This document shows positions 23,289 through 34,000 of a DNA stretch of 64,000 bases, piece after piece (within the stretch, counting starts at the first letter, position 1; each line of letters begins with the position of its first letter). The notes under the pieces are model-generated. The model did not search any database and was not told where the DNA came from. It was given only the letters and a program-made list of their open reading frames with translations. The position numbers and the translations under genes were made by a program. The stretch is from Siderastrea radians (Eukaryota; Cnidaria; Anthozoa; Scleractinia; Rhizangiidae), in NCBI GenBank assembly GCA_964017195.1, contig OZ024898.1:8497294-8561293 (forward strand), in the 5' to 3' direction.

Positions 23289-24410
23289 TCAAGCTTCTGG
23301 AATTTCGATTCCACTATCTCTATTGATGTTATTAGGATGAAGTCTTATATGGATAGCCTCTTTGACCCTGCGTGTGTACCAGTGAGGGTCAAGATCAATA
23401 AACCTAACTTCTTTCCAAATAGGAAGATGCCCCGTTTCGTTAGCGTGTTCCGAAACTGCGGAGGTTTGCGTACGAGCAAGCCGTATATCTCTGTCGTGTT
23501 CTTTTATCCTGTCTTGCATCGCTCTCCCTGTTTCCCCGATGTATACTTTGCCGCACTCACATGGAATTTTATAAACGACACCGTCTTGTTTAGTTGGTTC
23601 AAGGGTGTCTTTCGGTCGTACTAAGTGAGACCTAAGAGTTGTGTCTGATTTGAAGACGGTGCGTACGCCTTGTTGTTGTAGGCAGCGGCGAAGAACCTCT
23701 GATACGCCTTTTATGTAGGGTAGAACCGCAGTAGATTTAAATTCCTGCGTAGGTTCTTTGTTGGCTGTTGGTCTTGTTGTCTTTGTGAGCTTTCGTACAA
23801 ATGAAGAAGGATATCCGTTCGAAACAAGTACCGATGATAAATGTTTCTTTCCTTTAGAGATAGCTGATGGTTTTGATGTGAGGTGTTTGGCTCGGTCGTA
23901 TAGACACTTAACAATACCACGTTTCACTGACTGAGGATGGTGTGAATCATAGGCTAGGTCAGTTGGTCAGTGTGGGTGGGCTTTCTGTAAACAGTGTGGT
24001 GAGAAGACCGTTTGAATCCCTTGAAACTGACGTGTCGAGAAAGGGGATAGTGTTATCTTTCTCGATTTCCATGGTAAAACGAATAGTAGGCTGTTGACTG
24101 TTTAGATGTTGTAAAAAGCCGTCTACATAGTCTTTACCTAAGACTGTAAAAGTGTCATCTACATATCGCATCCAGATCTTAGGTTTATAGGTCGCTGTTG
24201 CTATCGCCCGTTCCTCAAACTCTTCCATGTAAAGGTTAGCAATAACCGCGGAGACAGGGCTCCCCATGGCTGCTCCGTCTTTCTGTTTGTAAATCGACCT
24301 GTTGTATTGGAAATACGTGGATCTTAAAAGGTCGGCAATTTGTGTAGGTGTAAGGTTTGTGCGGTCGGCAAGACCGGGATCGTTTTCTAGGGTTATTAAC
24401 TTATCATCAC
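23289..24410 (-). mobile_element. Penelope-like element: RT core to GIY-YIG domain
   Basis: On the minus strand the RT palm region is readable: 'GAAMGSPVSAVIANLYME' and the catalytic 'YVDDT' (about 24,130-24,260), then 'PFLDTSVSRD'. The downstream frame (23,289-23,927) holds a GIY-YIG endonuclease domain: 'VYKIPCECGKVYIGETGR', the conserved Arg/Glu-His stretch 'RIKEHDRDIR', and 'EHANETGH'. RT plus C-terminal GIY-YIG defines Penelope-like retroelements. Between the two parts (about 23,930-24,000) the frame is broken by at least two small indels, so the copy is dead. Its 5' part lies next to it in the opposite orientation. Confidence 0.93.
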
Positions 24411-25054
24411 GGCCCCTCAGCGATGCTGAGGTATCATTACTAGAGAAAGGGTTGAATTTCGCAGTAACACCAACCAACATTCCTGCCACTGAAATAGTCG
24501 CGAAAGTTGAATCGGCCATAAGAACGCTTGACTCAGAACAAGCAGACACCGTAAGGAGATCTGTTAACAACATCCTTCAACAGGCTGAACCGCCCAAGCC
24601 TAACATCACGAAGGAAATGCAAAAAGCCCTTAATAACTTGAAACAAGACGACTCTATTATGATTCTACCAGCGGACAAAGTTGTCTTGAACACCGACACA
24701 TATCATGATAAAATGAAAACACTCATTGAAACAGGTCCATATCAACTCCTTAATAAAGATCCAACGGACCGACTTAGCCGAAAACTTACTGAAAAGCTTC
24801 TTAGCTTAAAACGAAGTGGACATCTTTCAGAAACTGTCTACAACAAAATCAAACCTAGGCACAAAGAGCCACCTAGGATATATGGTCAACCTAAGACACA
24901 CAAGCCCGAGATACCATTAAGACCTATTGTATCGTGTGTAAACACCTTCGCTTACGATTTGTCGGCTCACTTAGCTGACATCCTGTCCCCGTTGACAGGC
25001 AAATCAGACTACACCGTCACCAACTCTTCTCATTTTGTGTCTACCATCTGCCAT
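24395..25054 (+). mobile_element. Penelope-like element: inverted N-terminal part
   Basis: The plus frame encodes the N-terminal PLE region: 'RPLSDAEVSLLEKGLNFAVT', then 'ILPADKVVLNTDTYHDKM', and the RT entry motif 'PPRIYGQPKTHKP' with 'PLRPIVSCVNT'. It stops being PLE-like after 'SSHFVSTI'. This is the portion missing from the adjacent minus-strand fragment, joined head-to-head near 24,400. The codons up to 25,240 that stay open belong to other DNA. Confidence 0.9.
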
Positions 25055-25224
25055 GAGCGCCATGCGCATGCTCCGTCAGCGGTATTAGTCTTTTCGAATC
25101 GTTTTAGCGTGTGGACAGGCGAAAACGATTCGAAAACGCTACGTGTGGAGGCGAATTTTTTTGAAACGGAGAGAAAAAAATTCGTTTTCAAACAAAAACG
25201 GACACGTGTGAACGGGGCCTTACC
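25055..25224. mobile_element. Remnant of a terminal-repeat element (one end)
   Basis: The right edge reads 'ggacacgtgtgaacggggcc' and the interior is palindromic around 'aacgattcgaaaacg'. This looks like one end of a MITE; the opposite end was not found, so the call is tentative. Confidence 0.4.
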
Positions 25225-26082
25225 CGGTGTCGGTTGTTAGATGTCACCCTCTTTAAAAACAGTTGCTTAATTCTACTTCGAACAGTTTTGTGATCCACTG
25301 ACGGATCCAGGTTTCTACAATACTTTGGTACTCTTTTCAATCAGTGAATCGATGCATGTCGACAGTGGTGAAAAACTCTCGAATTGACCAGCAGAACTAA
25401 ACTACAGGCTTTTCAAAATGGAGGCGATTTCCAATGGATTTTCAGTTGGATAAACACAGCCCAAAGTTTAAACACGGCGTTAAATGGTTAAGACATACAT
25501 TTCTTTGCGTTTTTAGGCGGCTGGATTTCTTTTCTAACACAAGTTGGGAGCAACTTTTATTTGGGCTAAGCCCAAACAACCCCGGAAACAGGTCATTAAT
25601 ATGACGTCAGGAACATGTGCGTTGCGTTATTCAGCCGCTGTCCTGCATGTTATGTTTCCACCTGGACGCTACGATCGCACTTTGTTCAGTTGATCATATG
25701 AAAACCAGCCTTTCGAGGGACGACGACAAAAGACAAGTTTAAGTCTCTAGGATCCAGCGAGCCAAAACTCATCTTATAATAGCACCAACACAACGGTTTT
25801 GCGCTATATATGATATACATGAAGTAATTTTTGGACATTCATTTGAACAGGTAAGTGTTTTCTTAAGGAAAACAAAACGAATCAATAGACGGAAATTCAA
25901 CATTGTTTGACTGATGATTCTAAGTTTGTAACTTCCTCAAATACAGACTTAAACCAATGACAGCTTCCTCACTTTTGACAATGAACTGTCAAATGTTCAC
26001 CTGAATTATAAAGAAGGGAAAAGATCCAATACGGAAGAGCAGAATTGAGTTAGACTTTCTAAAAAGCAGTTTCAATTTCATC

Positions 26083-27147
26083 ATGGTCTTCCCCCAAGTT
26101 ATTTCAGCGTTCCACGCACTTTTCGACGCCATCGGTCTTCCTGGTAATTTACTTGTAATAGTGACAATCGCCTTGGAAACAAAATTTCATGTGATTCGTT
26201 ATATTCTACTCGCCAGCCTCGCATTGTCAGACTTTCTGTTTTTAATCCTTGTCAACTCATTCCGCATCGCAAGTCTAGCGCAAGAAAGATGGTTATACGG
26301 CGAAATAATGTGCCGTCTTAGCCCAGTCTTTGGCGGATACTACTACGTTAACACAGTTCTTCATCTGATGGCGGTGTCTTATGACCGATACCTCGCAACC
26401 GTTAAATCACCTTTGACGTACGATGGAGCGATTACCAAATGTAAAATGGCCCTTATAGCTCTCATCTGGGTAATCCCGATTCCAATTTCCATCGGTCCGT
26501 TAATTGGATGGGGAAAGCACGTTTACAACCCTGAGGTATTCTTTTGCCAACAAGGATGGACGGCGCAGAGTGGTTCAAGCGGATGGAAAACGACGATGGC
26601 CATCGCGTTCTTTGCTTTGCCATTTCTGGTAATTGTGATCCTTAACTGGTTGGTCTACAAGGCAGCGAAAGCCCAAGCAAACGCCGAAGTGATCCAAATT
26701 GGAATACTTGCCGGTACTGAAAGCCAACAACAAGAGTTTTCAAGACAAAGGACTCAACGAAAAGCAGCTGTGGATGTGGCCATTATAATCGCCGCGTTTT
26801 TGCTGTGCTACCTTCCCACTTGGATCGTGGGTTTTTTCCGCCAGTTCGTCAAAAGCATCGACGTTCCAGCCGAGGCAGTGCTTCTCAACTCCTGTATCTT
26901 TATGGTCAGCTCGTTGTGTAACCCGATCATCTATTCTATCCGAAAAAGAGAATTCCGAAAAGGTGTTAAAAATTTGTTGAGGCGAAGCCTATTTCCCTTT
27001 CGTAAACGGTCGTTGCCATTTTTGACGGTCGATGCCATCATTGGTAACCAAGCCTTTAGTCATGGTGGAAGTAATATATGCTCTGGATTAATGTACAATA
27101 AGGCAACAAATACATTTTTGAATAGTCTTAAAAAGAACAAAGATTAA
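26083..27147 (+). CDS. Class A GPCR with transposon-derived C-tail
   Basis: Encodes 354 residues in a single exon. The receptor core is complete: Asn22, Asp50, Cys77 and ECL2 Cys, DRY 101-103 ('SYDRYLATV'), LCYLP in TM6, NPIIY 280-284 and basic helix 8 ('RKREFRKGVKN'). At about residue 299, just after helix 8, the frame runs into a 449-bp inserted element that supplies the last 53 or so residues and the stop codon. The ancestral tail codons are stranded downstream at 27,445-27,611. The protein should still fold and reach the membrane, but tail-dependent steps (arrestin binding, trafficking) may differ. Ligand unknown. Confidence 0.92.
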   Translation: MVFPQVISAFHALFDAIGLPGNLLVIVTIALETKFHVIRYILLASLALSDFLFLILVNSFRIASLAQERWLYGEIMCRLSPVFGGYYYVNTVLHLMAVSYDRYLATVKSPLTYDGAITKCKMALIALIWVIPIPISIGPLIGWGKHVYNPEVFFCQQGWTAQSGSSGWKTTMAIAFFALPFLVIVILNWLVYKAAKAQANAEVIQIGILAGTESQQQEFSRQRTQRKAAVDVAIIIAAFLLCYLPTWIVGFFRQFVKSIDVPAEAVLLNSCIFMVSSLCNPIIYSIRKREFRKGVKNLLRRSLFPFRKRSLPFLTVDAIIGNQAFSHGGSNICSGLMYNKATNTFLNSLKKNKD

Positions 27148-27435
27148 GCCCAAGTTGAATTTACGTTTAAACTTCGGGAAAGGGCTAGGGTCACCTATTA
27201 TAGATGTATCAGTTATGACAGACAGTTAATTGTAATATATACTTTAATTTTTCGGAATTGTGGCGGATTGGCGTGGTAGTGTAGTGGTAAGGGAGAGAGA
27301 TTAGCATACGAAAGGACCGGGTTCGAATCTGGGTTGTGAATATCTTTCTTTTTAGTAGAAAACGTTCAATAATAGTTCAAAAATTTTCTAAGTGTCTTAA
27401 AAATGGCAACGACCGTTTACGAAAGGGAAAATTGC
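26987..27435. mobile_element. MULE-like MITE inserted in GPCR D
   Basis: The ends are TIRs of about 36 bp with a core of 'cgtaaacggtcgttgccatt' (26,987-27,023 and, inverted, 27,399-27,435). The element is bracketed by a 9-bp direct repeat 'tgaggcgaa' (26,978-26,986 and 27,436-27,444). Nine-base duplications and long TIRs are typical of Mutator-like elements. No transposase is encoded. Confidence 0.88.
27270..27341 (+). other. tRNA-like sequence inside the MITE
   Basis: An A-box-like 'tagtgtagtgg' and a B-box 'gggttcgaatctgg' stand 39 bp apart, as in tRNA genes. The acceptor ends do not pair well and no sound anticodon stem is seen, so this is a SINE head or relic rather than a working tRNA gene. 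Confidence 0.5.
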
Positions 27436-27444
27436 TGAGGCGAA

Positions 27445-27611
27445 TTCAACTTCAGGTAAGTTCTAACGGGATCGAAAACAACATGTTTGCTATGAGAAAT
27501 TTAAGATTGAACGCCAATCTTGACGCAAACGGCTCTGCTCCAACATCCCCAGCAGCATTCGCCACCCAGCATCAGGAAGACTGCATGGAAATACAGGAAC
27601 AAATGAGATAA
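27445..27611 (+). pseudogene. Orphaned original C-tail of GPCR D
   Basis: The frame 'SSNGIENNMFAMRNLRLNAN' and 'FATQHQEDC' aligns with the tails of receptors B and C ('SNDIDNNVIGMNNLR', 'AQHQGH'). It is separated from its gene by the MITE and has no promoter of its own, unless the element is spliced out. Confidence 0.8.
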
Positions 27612-27661
27612 ATATTCAGAAAAGTTGTCTTTCTCCGATTCTTAAGGTCGCCGCAAAACTG

Positions 27662-28262
27662 AACAAAAATGACCTAAGCTGGCGTTTCACGTTTAGGACA
27701 TAAAGTTAAATAAGTTGACGCGTTATCGCGTGAAATAATATAACTATGCTTAAGGTGGCTCCAAGAAGTTCTTTTAGGATCATACTTCCGTTTCTGAATG
27801 CCCTTATACTCTTAGTTTAGCTCAATGAATCTCTTCGAGCAATTTGTGAGTGCTTACTCGCCACAACTCTGAATGGGAAAACTACTGGCGATTTTTGCTG
27901 ATTTCACTGCAATTTCATAACCAGGGGCTTAGGGTATTAATGGTGGGCAAGTATACCAAGAGATGCCGTGAGTAAGGCAAAGTTAATTTGGGTCATTTAC
28001 TAGGTCATACGTTTAATTTATAATCGGCACTAGACGGTCGATGATTTAAATGTTCTCACCAGCATCATCTTGCCCTATAATCGTGAGAATGGGCCTTGGC
28101 AGTAAAGTATTGAAGTCATTTACCTCACTGTTATTGGTAACATCACCTGGTATGTAAGGATTGCAGAAGTACAGAGTCAAACCGCTAAAATCTCGGAACT
28201 TCATAAAAGCTGAGAAAGATGTTTTATACAGTGAGTGACACAGGCGACTCGGAAAAAAAATC
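27662..28262. other. No gene recognised
   Basis: Ordinary sequence downstream of unit D. No reading frame with a recognisable motif. Confidence 0.45.
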
Positions 28263-28267
28263 CGTTT

Positions 28268-28339
28268 TCTCCCAACAGAAGTCGAACCTATGACCATTTG
28301 GTTACTAGTCCAGACGCTCTACCACTGAGCTACAGGAGA
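28268..28339 (-). other. tRNA-like SINE head (minus strand)
   Basis: On the minus strand 'tagctcagtggtagagc' (D arm/A box) and 'ataggttcgacttct' (T arm/B box) are present, and a 7-bp acceptor stem TCTCCTG/TGGGAGA can form. The anticodon stem is mismatched and a body extends into 'aaaacggatttttttt'. This is best read as a tRNA-derived SINE. Confidence 0.6.
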
Positions 28340-28344
28340 CTCGT

Positions 28345-29855
28345 GGGAGCTAAGGCCATTAAGCTAGGTTTATGTGACAAACATCCTGCATACTGCCAAG
28401 ACTGGAATGTCGATAGGTGGCCTATTCGCAATGATATATAAATGTGATGGTGAATTATAAGCCTGGTGAGTATGTGAGAAAGAAAGACTTAAAACACGTG
28501 TCTCAGGTGAAAACATCATAATTGTTATACACAATACAATGTTATTTGTGTTATTGAATGCTATGATCTCTCGTCATATAACCACACGAGGACCTGGTGT
28601 CAGGTTATTCTATTTCAAAACGCGGAAATTCATACACAGAGCTTTTTCCACCTAATAAATAAACACGTGCCTAAATTACTTACTTGTGTCTTTCCCAACG
28701 TTCTGCTCTAGCATTAACAGTTCTAGTAGCTCAGAAGTCGAGAAAAAGTGACTCATAAACGACGTGGTTTTCACTAAAAGACCGAGGGACATCACAGTTT
28801 CTTGAGATGCCCAAAAATGTCACACGTAACTACAGAATTGAAGTGTTTATTGAGAAACTCCCTGAACACTTTTCGACTTACCGTACTTATTAAATAAAAT
28901 ACCGCAACAATGACTATTTTACAACCTTCACTTCACGTCACCGATAGCACCTCATGTAACACAAGAGAACGAGTTTTCTCAAGGTGCACCTAATTGCAAT
29001 AACGTTGTCACACAAAAAGGAAAGAAGAAAAAAGAAAAAAGAACAAAGCCAAATAGGAATTAGGCATGCAAATTTTACACCGTCAGATCTTAATAATTCT
29101 TAAAGCACTTATGCACTACAGTGTAATACTTCAATTTTATATCAATGGAGTTGACACAAGGTAAATTGGCCTCCATATAGACCTTTAGTGCTTTAGCCAT
29201 TTGTCAGTGGAATTCCACGAATGTAGTTAGCATGCCTGATTTATTCCTATTGGTCTTTTTCCTTTCCGCTTTTTTCATTTTTACAAGACAACAATATTGC
29301 AATTAGGTGTATATAACATCAAGATGACAGCTAAAACCCAGCGGCGGTTTCAACATGATGGATATCCAAATAAAACACTTTCTACATCTTCTCGGAAACC
29401 ACTATATAAAGAGCAAACAAGGAAAAAAAACGCCAAGATCTATTTTAATTGATACTTGCTATCTCATCGATCTTATACTGTTCTATTTCCTTTGTTCACT
29501 TATGGTAACTTATTTATTGACTAAGAGAAGGATAACCCGACTTTTGTCCCACTTCAAAGTCTATTCTGGACGCAATTTCTGAACAATAGCGAAAGTTGGA
29601 AGAGCTCTGAAAAAATTGAAACATATTCGTCAAGGTTCTCTCCAGGATTTATCGTTTGGGCGAGCTTCCTAGGGGGATCCGGGGGCATGCCCCCCACCTC
29701 GAAATTCTTTGAAATGAATATGCACTGCGATCCAATCTGGTGCAATTTTGAGATAATGTTACAGTGGTATTCTATTTTGTTTTTTAGTCGTGATCACGTT
29801 CTGACAATGTTACATTTAGCTCCAACATTTGCTAACGTGAACAATATTAAATGTA
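28345..29855. other. No gene recognised
   Basis: AT-rich intergenic DNA. ORFs below 80 codons (e.g. 29,355-29,582) show only hydrophobic or low-complexity sequence. Confidence 0.45.
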
Positions 29856-29858
29856 AAG

Positions 29859-30050
29859 AAGATCCTCGCAGTTATTAACGCAACTTATGCAGTTGCGAAA
29901 AGAAAGCCTGAAAAAATCAGGCTTGCCGGGATTCTTTTCGCAACTGCATAAGTTCCGTTAGTAACTGCGAGGATCTTCTTTACATTCATTTTCTTCATTC
30001 CGCAGTTCAAATATATGAATTTCATATATTCATAATTTGATCTTCATCTT
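29859..30050. mobile_element. SINE fragments head-to-head (palindrome)
   Basis: Left part (29,859-29,933): a minus-strand SINE piece from the T arm ('gaatcccggcaagcc') to 'aactgcgaggatcttc'. Right part (29,930-30,050): the same body on the plus strand. Together they form a near-perfect hairpin of about 120 nt built on 'cgcaactgcataagtt'. Confidence 0.75.
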
Positions 30051-30093
30051 TCCCGGGTATATTACGAACCAATTTAATGACCAGCTCCCAGTT

Positions 30094-30300
30094 GGCTTGT
30101 TAGCTCAATTGGTTAGAGCGCTGCACCGGTATCGCAGAGGTCAGGGTTCGAATCCCGGCAAGCCTGATTTTTTCAGGCTTTTTTTTCGCAACTGCATAAG
30201 TTGCGTTAATAACTGCGAGGATCTTCGTTACACTTATTTCTTCATTCCGCAATTCAAATATATGAATTTCATATATTCATAATTTCATCTTCATTTTTCT
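30094..30300 (+). mobile_element. tRNA-derived SINE, full copy
   Basis: The head (30,094-30,165) folds like a tRNA: a 6-7 bp acceptor stem GGCTTG/CAAGCC, D arm GCTC...GAGC, T loop TTCGAAT and an anticodon position reading GGT (Thr). The T and anticodon stems each hold a mismatch and loop base 33 is C instead of T, arguing against a working tRNA gene. The body ('ttttcgcaactgcataagtt' to 'atttcatatattcataattt') is the same as in the adjacent fragment. Confidence 0.75.
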
Positions 30301-30876
30301 CCGTGAACAATATTGTTTGGGGAAAAGCTTTTTTTTTTTTGGGGGGGGGGGGGAGCTTGTACCCCTCAAATACCCTAGATAGAACCCTGTTCGTGTTTTA
30401 AATACGTCTGAAAACTGGCGTTTATTTTAGTGCCGCGGGGGGCTCCACTACTCTTCAGTGAATGAGAAGTACATGTAGATTTATTTTAGTGGCTCTGCAG
30501 CTCAGATATATTTCATTGGTTCAGCGGCTTCGCGACTTGTCAGTGGACTTAGTGCAATAGCTGTTTTCAGTAGTTCGACCTCTCCGCTTGCCGAGGCAAT
30601 AAAACACTAGCTAGCGTAAGATTCTGTCTGGGCACAAGCGGTGCGAACTTGAACTTCAATAAAGTGAACACTCAAACACAAGTGTAGGCAAAAAATGGCT
30701 AAAAGAAGGTGCAAGCAAGACATGCATGAAAGAAGAGGCGTTGGCCAAGCGGACTACCTGCAAGTCGATGCAAGTTTGCCAATGGCAACCGCGCAAAAAA
30801 TGCGCATCTGATTAATCGATAGGATTCCAGTAAAAGCTGCATATCACTAAAAAGAAAAACGCATACAGATTTGATC
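30301..30876. other. No gene recognised
   Basis: Contains a T-run/G-run block (30,330-30,353). Otherwise plain intergenic DNA. Confidence 0.45.
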
Positions 30877-31078
30877 GGCTGACAGGAAGTCTAAACTGTA
30901 TTCTAAATGGCTGAAGGGACATCTAATCTGTATATTGATTGACTGACGAGACATCTAAGCTGTATTCTGATTGGCTGACGAGAAATCTAAACTGTACTCT
31001 GACTGGCAAACAGGACATCTAAACTGTACACTGATTGGCTGTCGATACGTCTAAACTGTACTCTGATTGGCTATCAAG
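30877..31078. repeat. Minisatellite, about 41-bp unit, five copies
   Basis: Units contain 'ctgattggctg' and 'acatctaaactgta'. The array ends 9 bp from the TXNDC5-like stop codon, so it lies in that gene's 3' UTR or immediate 3' flank. Each unit carries an ATTGG (inverted CCAAT) motif. Confidence 0.78.
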
Positions 31079-31086
31079 ACTGGACG

Positions 31087-34000
31087 CTATAGCTCATCGT
31101 GATGTTGGACAGCAAAGCTATACAGACTATCCAAATCCCTCGGTCCCTTATACTCTTGTTTCTGACGTCCCCTGCTAAACAGAATCAGCGTGGGGTAGGC
31201 AGTGATCTAAAAATAAGTGGAGAAAATAAAAAATAAATCACCGCACAGATGGTCAGTCCAATACAATACAATCCTAATCTCGTCTCCTGGTGAAATAGGA
31301 TTTTCACCTGTCAAAAATACGATGTGTAGGTGAAAAAGAGCGTATGCCTCAAGAACAAATTCATAACAGCTATCGCCGTTATTGTTTTAGATTTTGATAT
31401 ATTTTTTTGATGAGATGTTTAGCATGTCACGAGCGTCCACATGATGTACAGGAGGTCGACTCGTCTTTGGCTTTGTTAAAGTCTGATTAAGACGGATTCC
31501 GCTCAACGTTCGAGCAATAAGTGCAAAAAATATTTACCAAAAAACTACTCATAGCACGGTAACATTTCAAATGCTATTTGAAACATCTCACTCTAGTTCA
31601 CTTGCCCAAGTGACCCCGCGATGAAATTCTCAAGCATTCTCAAGAAAATTAATTTCAAAACTCGTAAAAGTATACTAAGAACGGGCCCCATTTTGTTTTG
31701 AACTGACATGAAGCGTCTTTTTAATTGAAATATGGATAACTTCAAATCCAATTTTCTCTCGCGGGGTCAGCTTGGGAGCAAAAGTAACGATTGGCTGGAC
31801 GCAATAGCTCATCGTGATGTTGGACAGCAACATTATTATCTGTTCTCAAAATGTGACAGTGCTGCAAGTATTTTTTTGGTAACTTAATTTTTGCATTTAC
31901 TGCTCGAACGTTGAGCGGAAATCGTCTTAATCGTCCGACGTACCTTCCTTTTTATGTAGAAAAGTACCAAATTATCCTTTACCTTCACTTCAAACTTTGT
32001 TTAATTCCTCACACGAACCAAAAACGTTACAAGTGGCAACACTGTTTCCCTCTCACGTGAGATTGCACAGCGTTTTCGACTACCTTGCCTAATTCACTAT
32101 TTTGCCTGTATACTACTTACTCAAAAGTTGATTTTTTGTTTGTTTGTTTTTTTAAAGATTGGGGCACGTTTGTTTTACAGGCCATTTAATGAGGTTTCTT
32201 TGTGTCACATGGTTGAGAAACCTTCAGTTCATTGCGTACCAAACAAGCAACATGCATAATGCATTTGCGGTTCACAACAAAGTTTCTTTCATATCGTCTT
32301 GCAAAAAAATGCCTTGTGCCTAGTTGCTATCCCTACTCAAAATCAAAGCAAACTTCAAAAATTGATTCGACCGAAGAAAACTGCAGAATTCTGAAAGGAG
32401 CACAGAAGGAAAGCCGAAGAAAGCTTAGTACAGATCTGAGCTACTACGCGCAATAATCCCAAATAACTATAAGAAGATTACCAGGGAACAACTTACCCCC
32501 AAACTCTGACAAAGTTCAGCCTCTTCCGTACAATCAACCTGGGGAAGACAAAAGAGATTGTACTTAGGGTAAATTACAGCTGTTTTCATTTCCATTTTCA
32601 CCTTTCGTACTGTAATTAGGCTTAGTCGAAAATGTAAGCACACGGTCACACCTGCGTTCTTTACGGACGAACTCGAATTTTCGTGATGACGATGGATTCA
32701 TTTATTATCCAACTAAGGTGTGGAACATCAAGAAGCCATTTCGTCAATGATAAATCGAATGCTTTGCACTTTTACCCCTTACCAACAAAGCGGCCAAATT
32801 CTGAAGGAGGTCAAAGACGCGACTCACCAGAGTCAATCGAGCACGCTTGAGTCGTTTGAATTATCCCGTAAATTGAGAGCTTTATAAGGACAACACCTCT
32901 ACTACTACTTGCAGCCATTTGAGGCCACTAGTTTCGTTTATTTGTTGTTTCTTTTGCCAATAACTTGAGAAACTGCCAGTTTGACATAATTTTACAGTGT
33001 TTTAGCTGTTTACAAACATTATAACATGTCGAAGCTGTTATTGAAATGGTTACGGTTATGGAAATGGCTAAGAAATAAATATTTTGAGTTTACTTTTTAA
33101 AACAGCATCAGAGATGGCAGTCAATACAAACTGGAAAATTGCAACTTTGGGCGTAAGCATTTTTACATGGTAAACTTGCATTCGCTTTCCACGCACAAAA
33201 ATCCAAAGCCCAACGAAAGACCATGCAAGTTTTCCACGGTTTGTTCACCCAAGTTCAATTTTACCCAAGCTGCTTTCAGTGTTACTTTTTTCCTTTATGC
33301 AACTTGCAAGTGTATTTTGTGTCTCGTTTGGCCTGGCCTTTACAATGTCCTCCAATAAAAAAGATAAAAATCTAGTTATTTCGAACCTTGGCAATTCTTG
33401 GTCCTGAGGTACCGTCAGCGCACTTGTTGGCAAGTTGATCCCAGACAGGAGCCAGTTCCTGACAGTGACGGCACCTACAGACCACAGCAATACAAACAAA
33501 CAGCTACAATTATCTATCTCGCTAACAACCGTACATTTTGTAGTATCAAAGTTATACTTGAAAACGGTAAAATGGTTTGAACCCAGGAGTCAGATCATAC
33601 GACGGTAAAGTATGTTCGTCCGGGTGAGTTTAGTCCTCAGAAGAACTGTTGGTGATGTTATTTGTCTGACGTTTCGACAACCTGAGCGGAAGTCATTATC
33701 AGTCATCTTTTCTTGTTTTTATCTCGTCAATAAAATGTCCCCAAAAATCGGACGGCGGGTATCTTCCTATTTTGTACCACGCGATGTGTTTCATCCAATG
33801 AGCGTGCGCGAAAAATAATCGGTGGGTTATAATTGCTGATAAGCTGTGTGCAGTGAACCAATCAGAGAGCTAGAAATTCGGTTGCCGAGACGAAGTGTTT
33901 TTAAGAATTTAATTATGTCTTACATTTCTATGAAAAACTATGGCATTTCTATGACAAACTTACCAAGGGACATAAAACTTAACAAATGTTGTACCAAAAC

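Larger units (their letters stand above)
22080..27660. repeat. Segmental duplication unit D, split by insertions
   Basis: Blocks 22,080-22,330 ('cgtttaaatctgccctcgac') and 25,225-25,720 ('gaacagttttgtga', 'catgtcgacagtggtgaaaa') are adjacent in unit B (9,480-10,140). In D they are separated by about 2.9 kb holding a minisatellite and a Penelope-like element. Receptor D follows on the plus strand. Confidence 0.7.

Noticed and set aside
30094..30165. A functional tRNA-Thr gene
   Set aside because: T and anticodon stems carry mismatches, position 33 is not T, and the sequence is joined to a SINE body that recurs next door.
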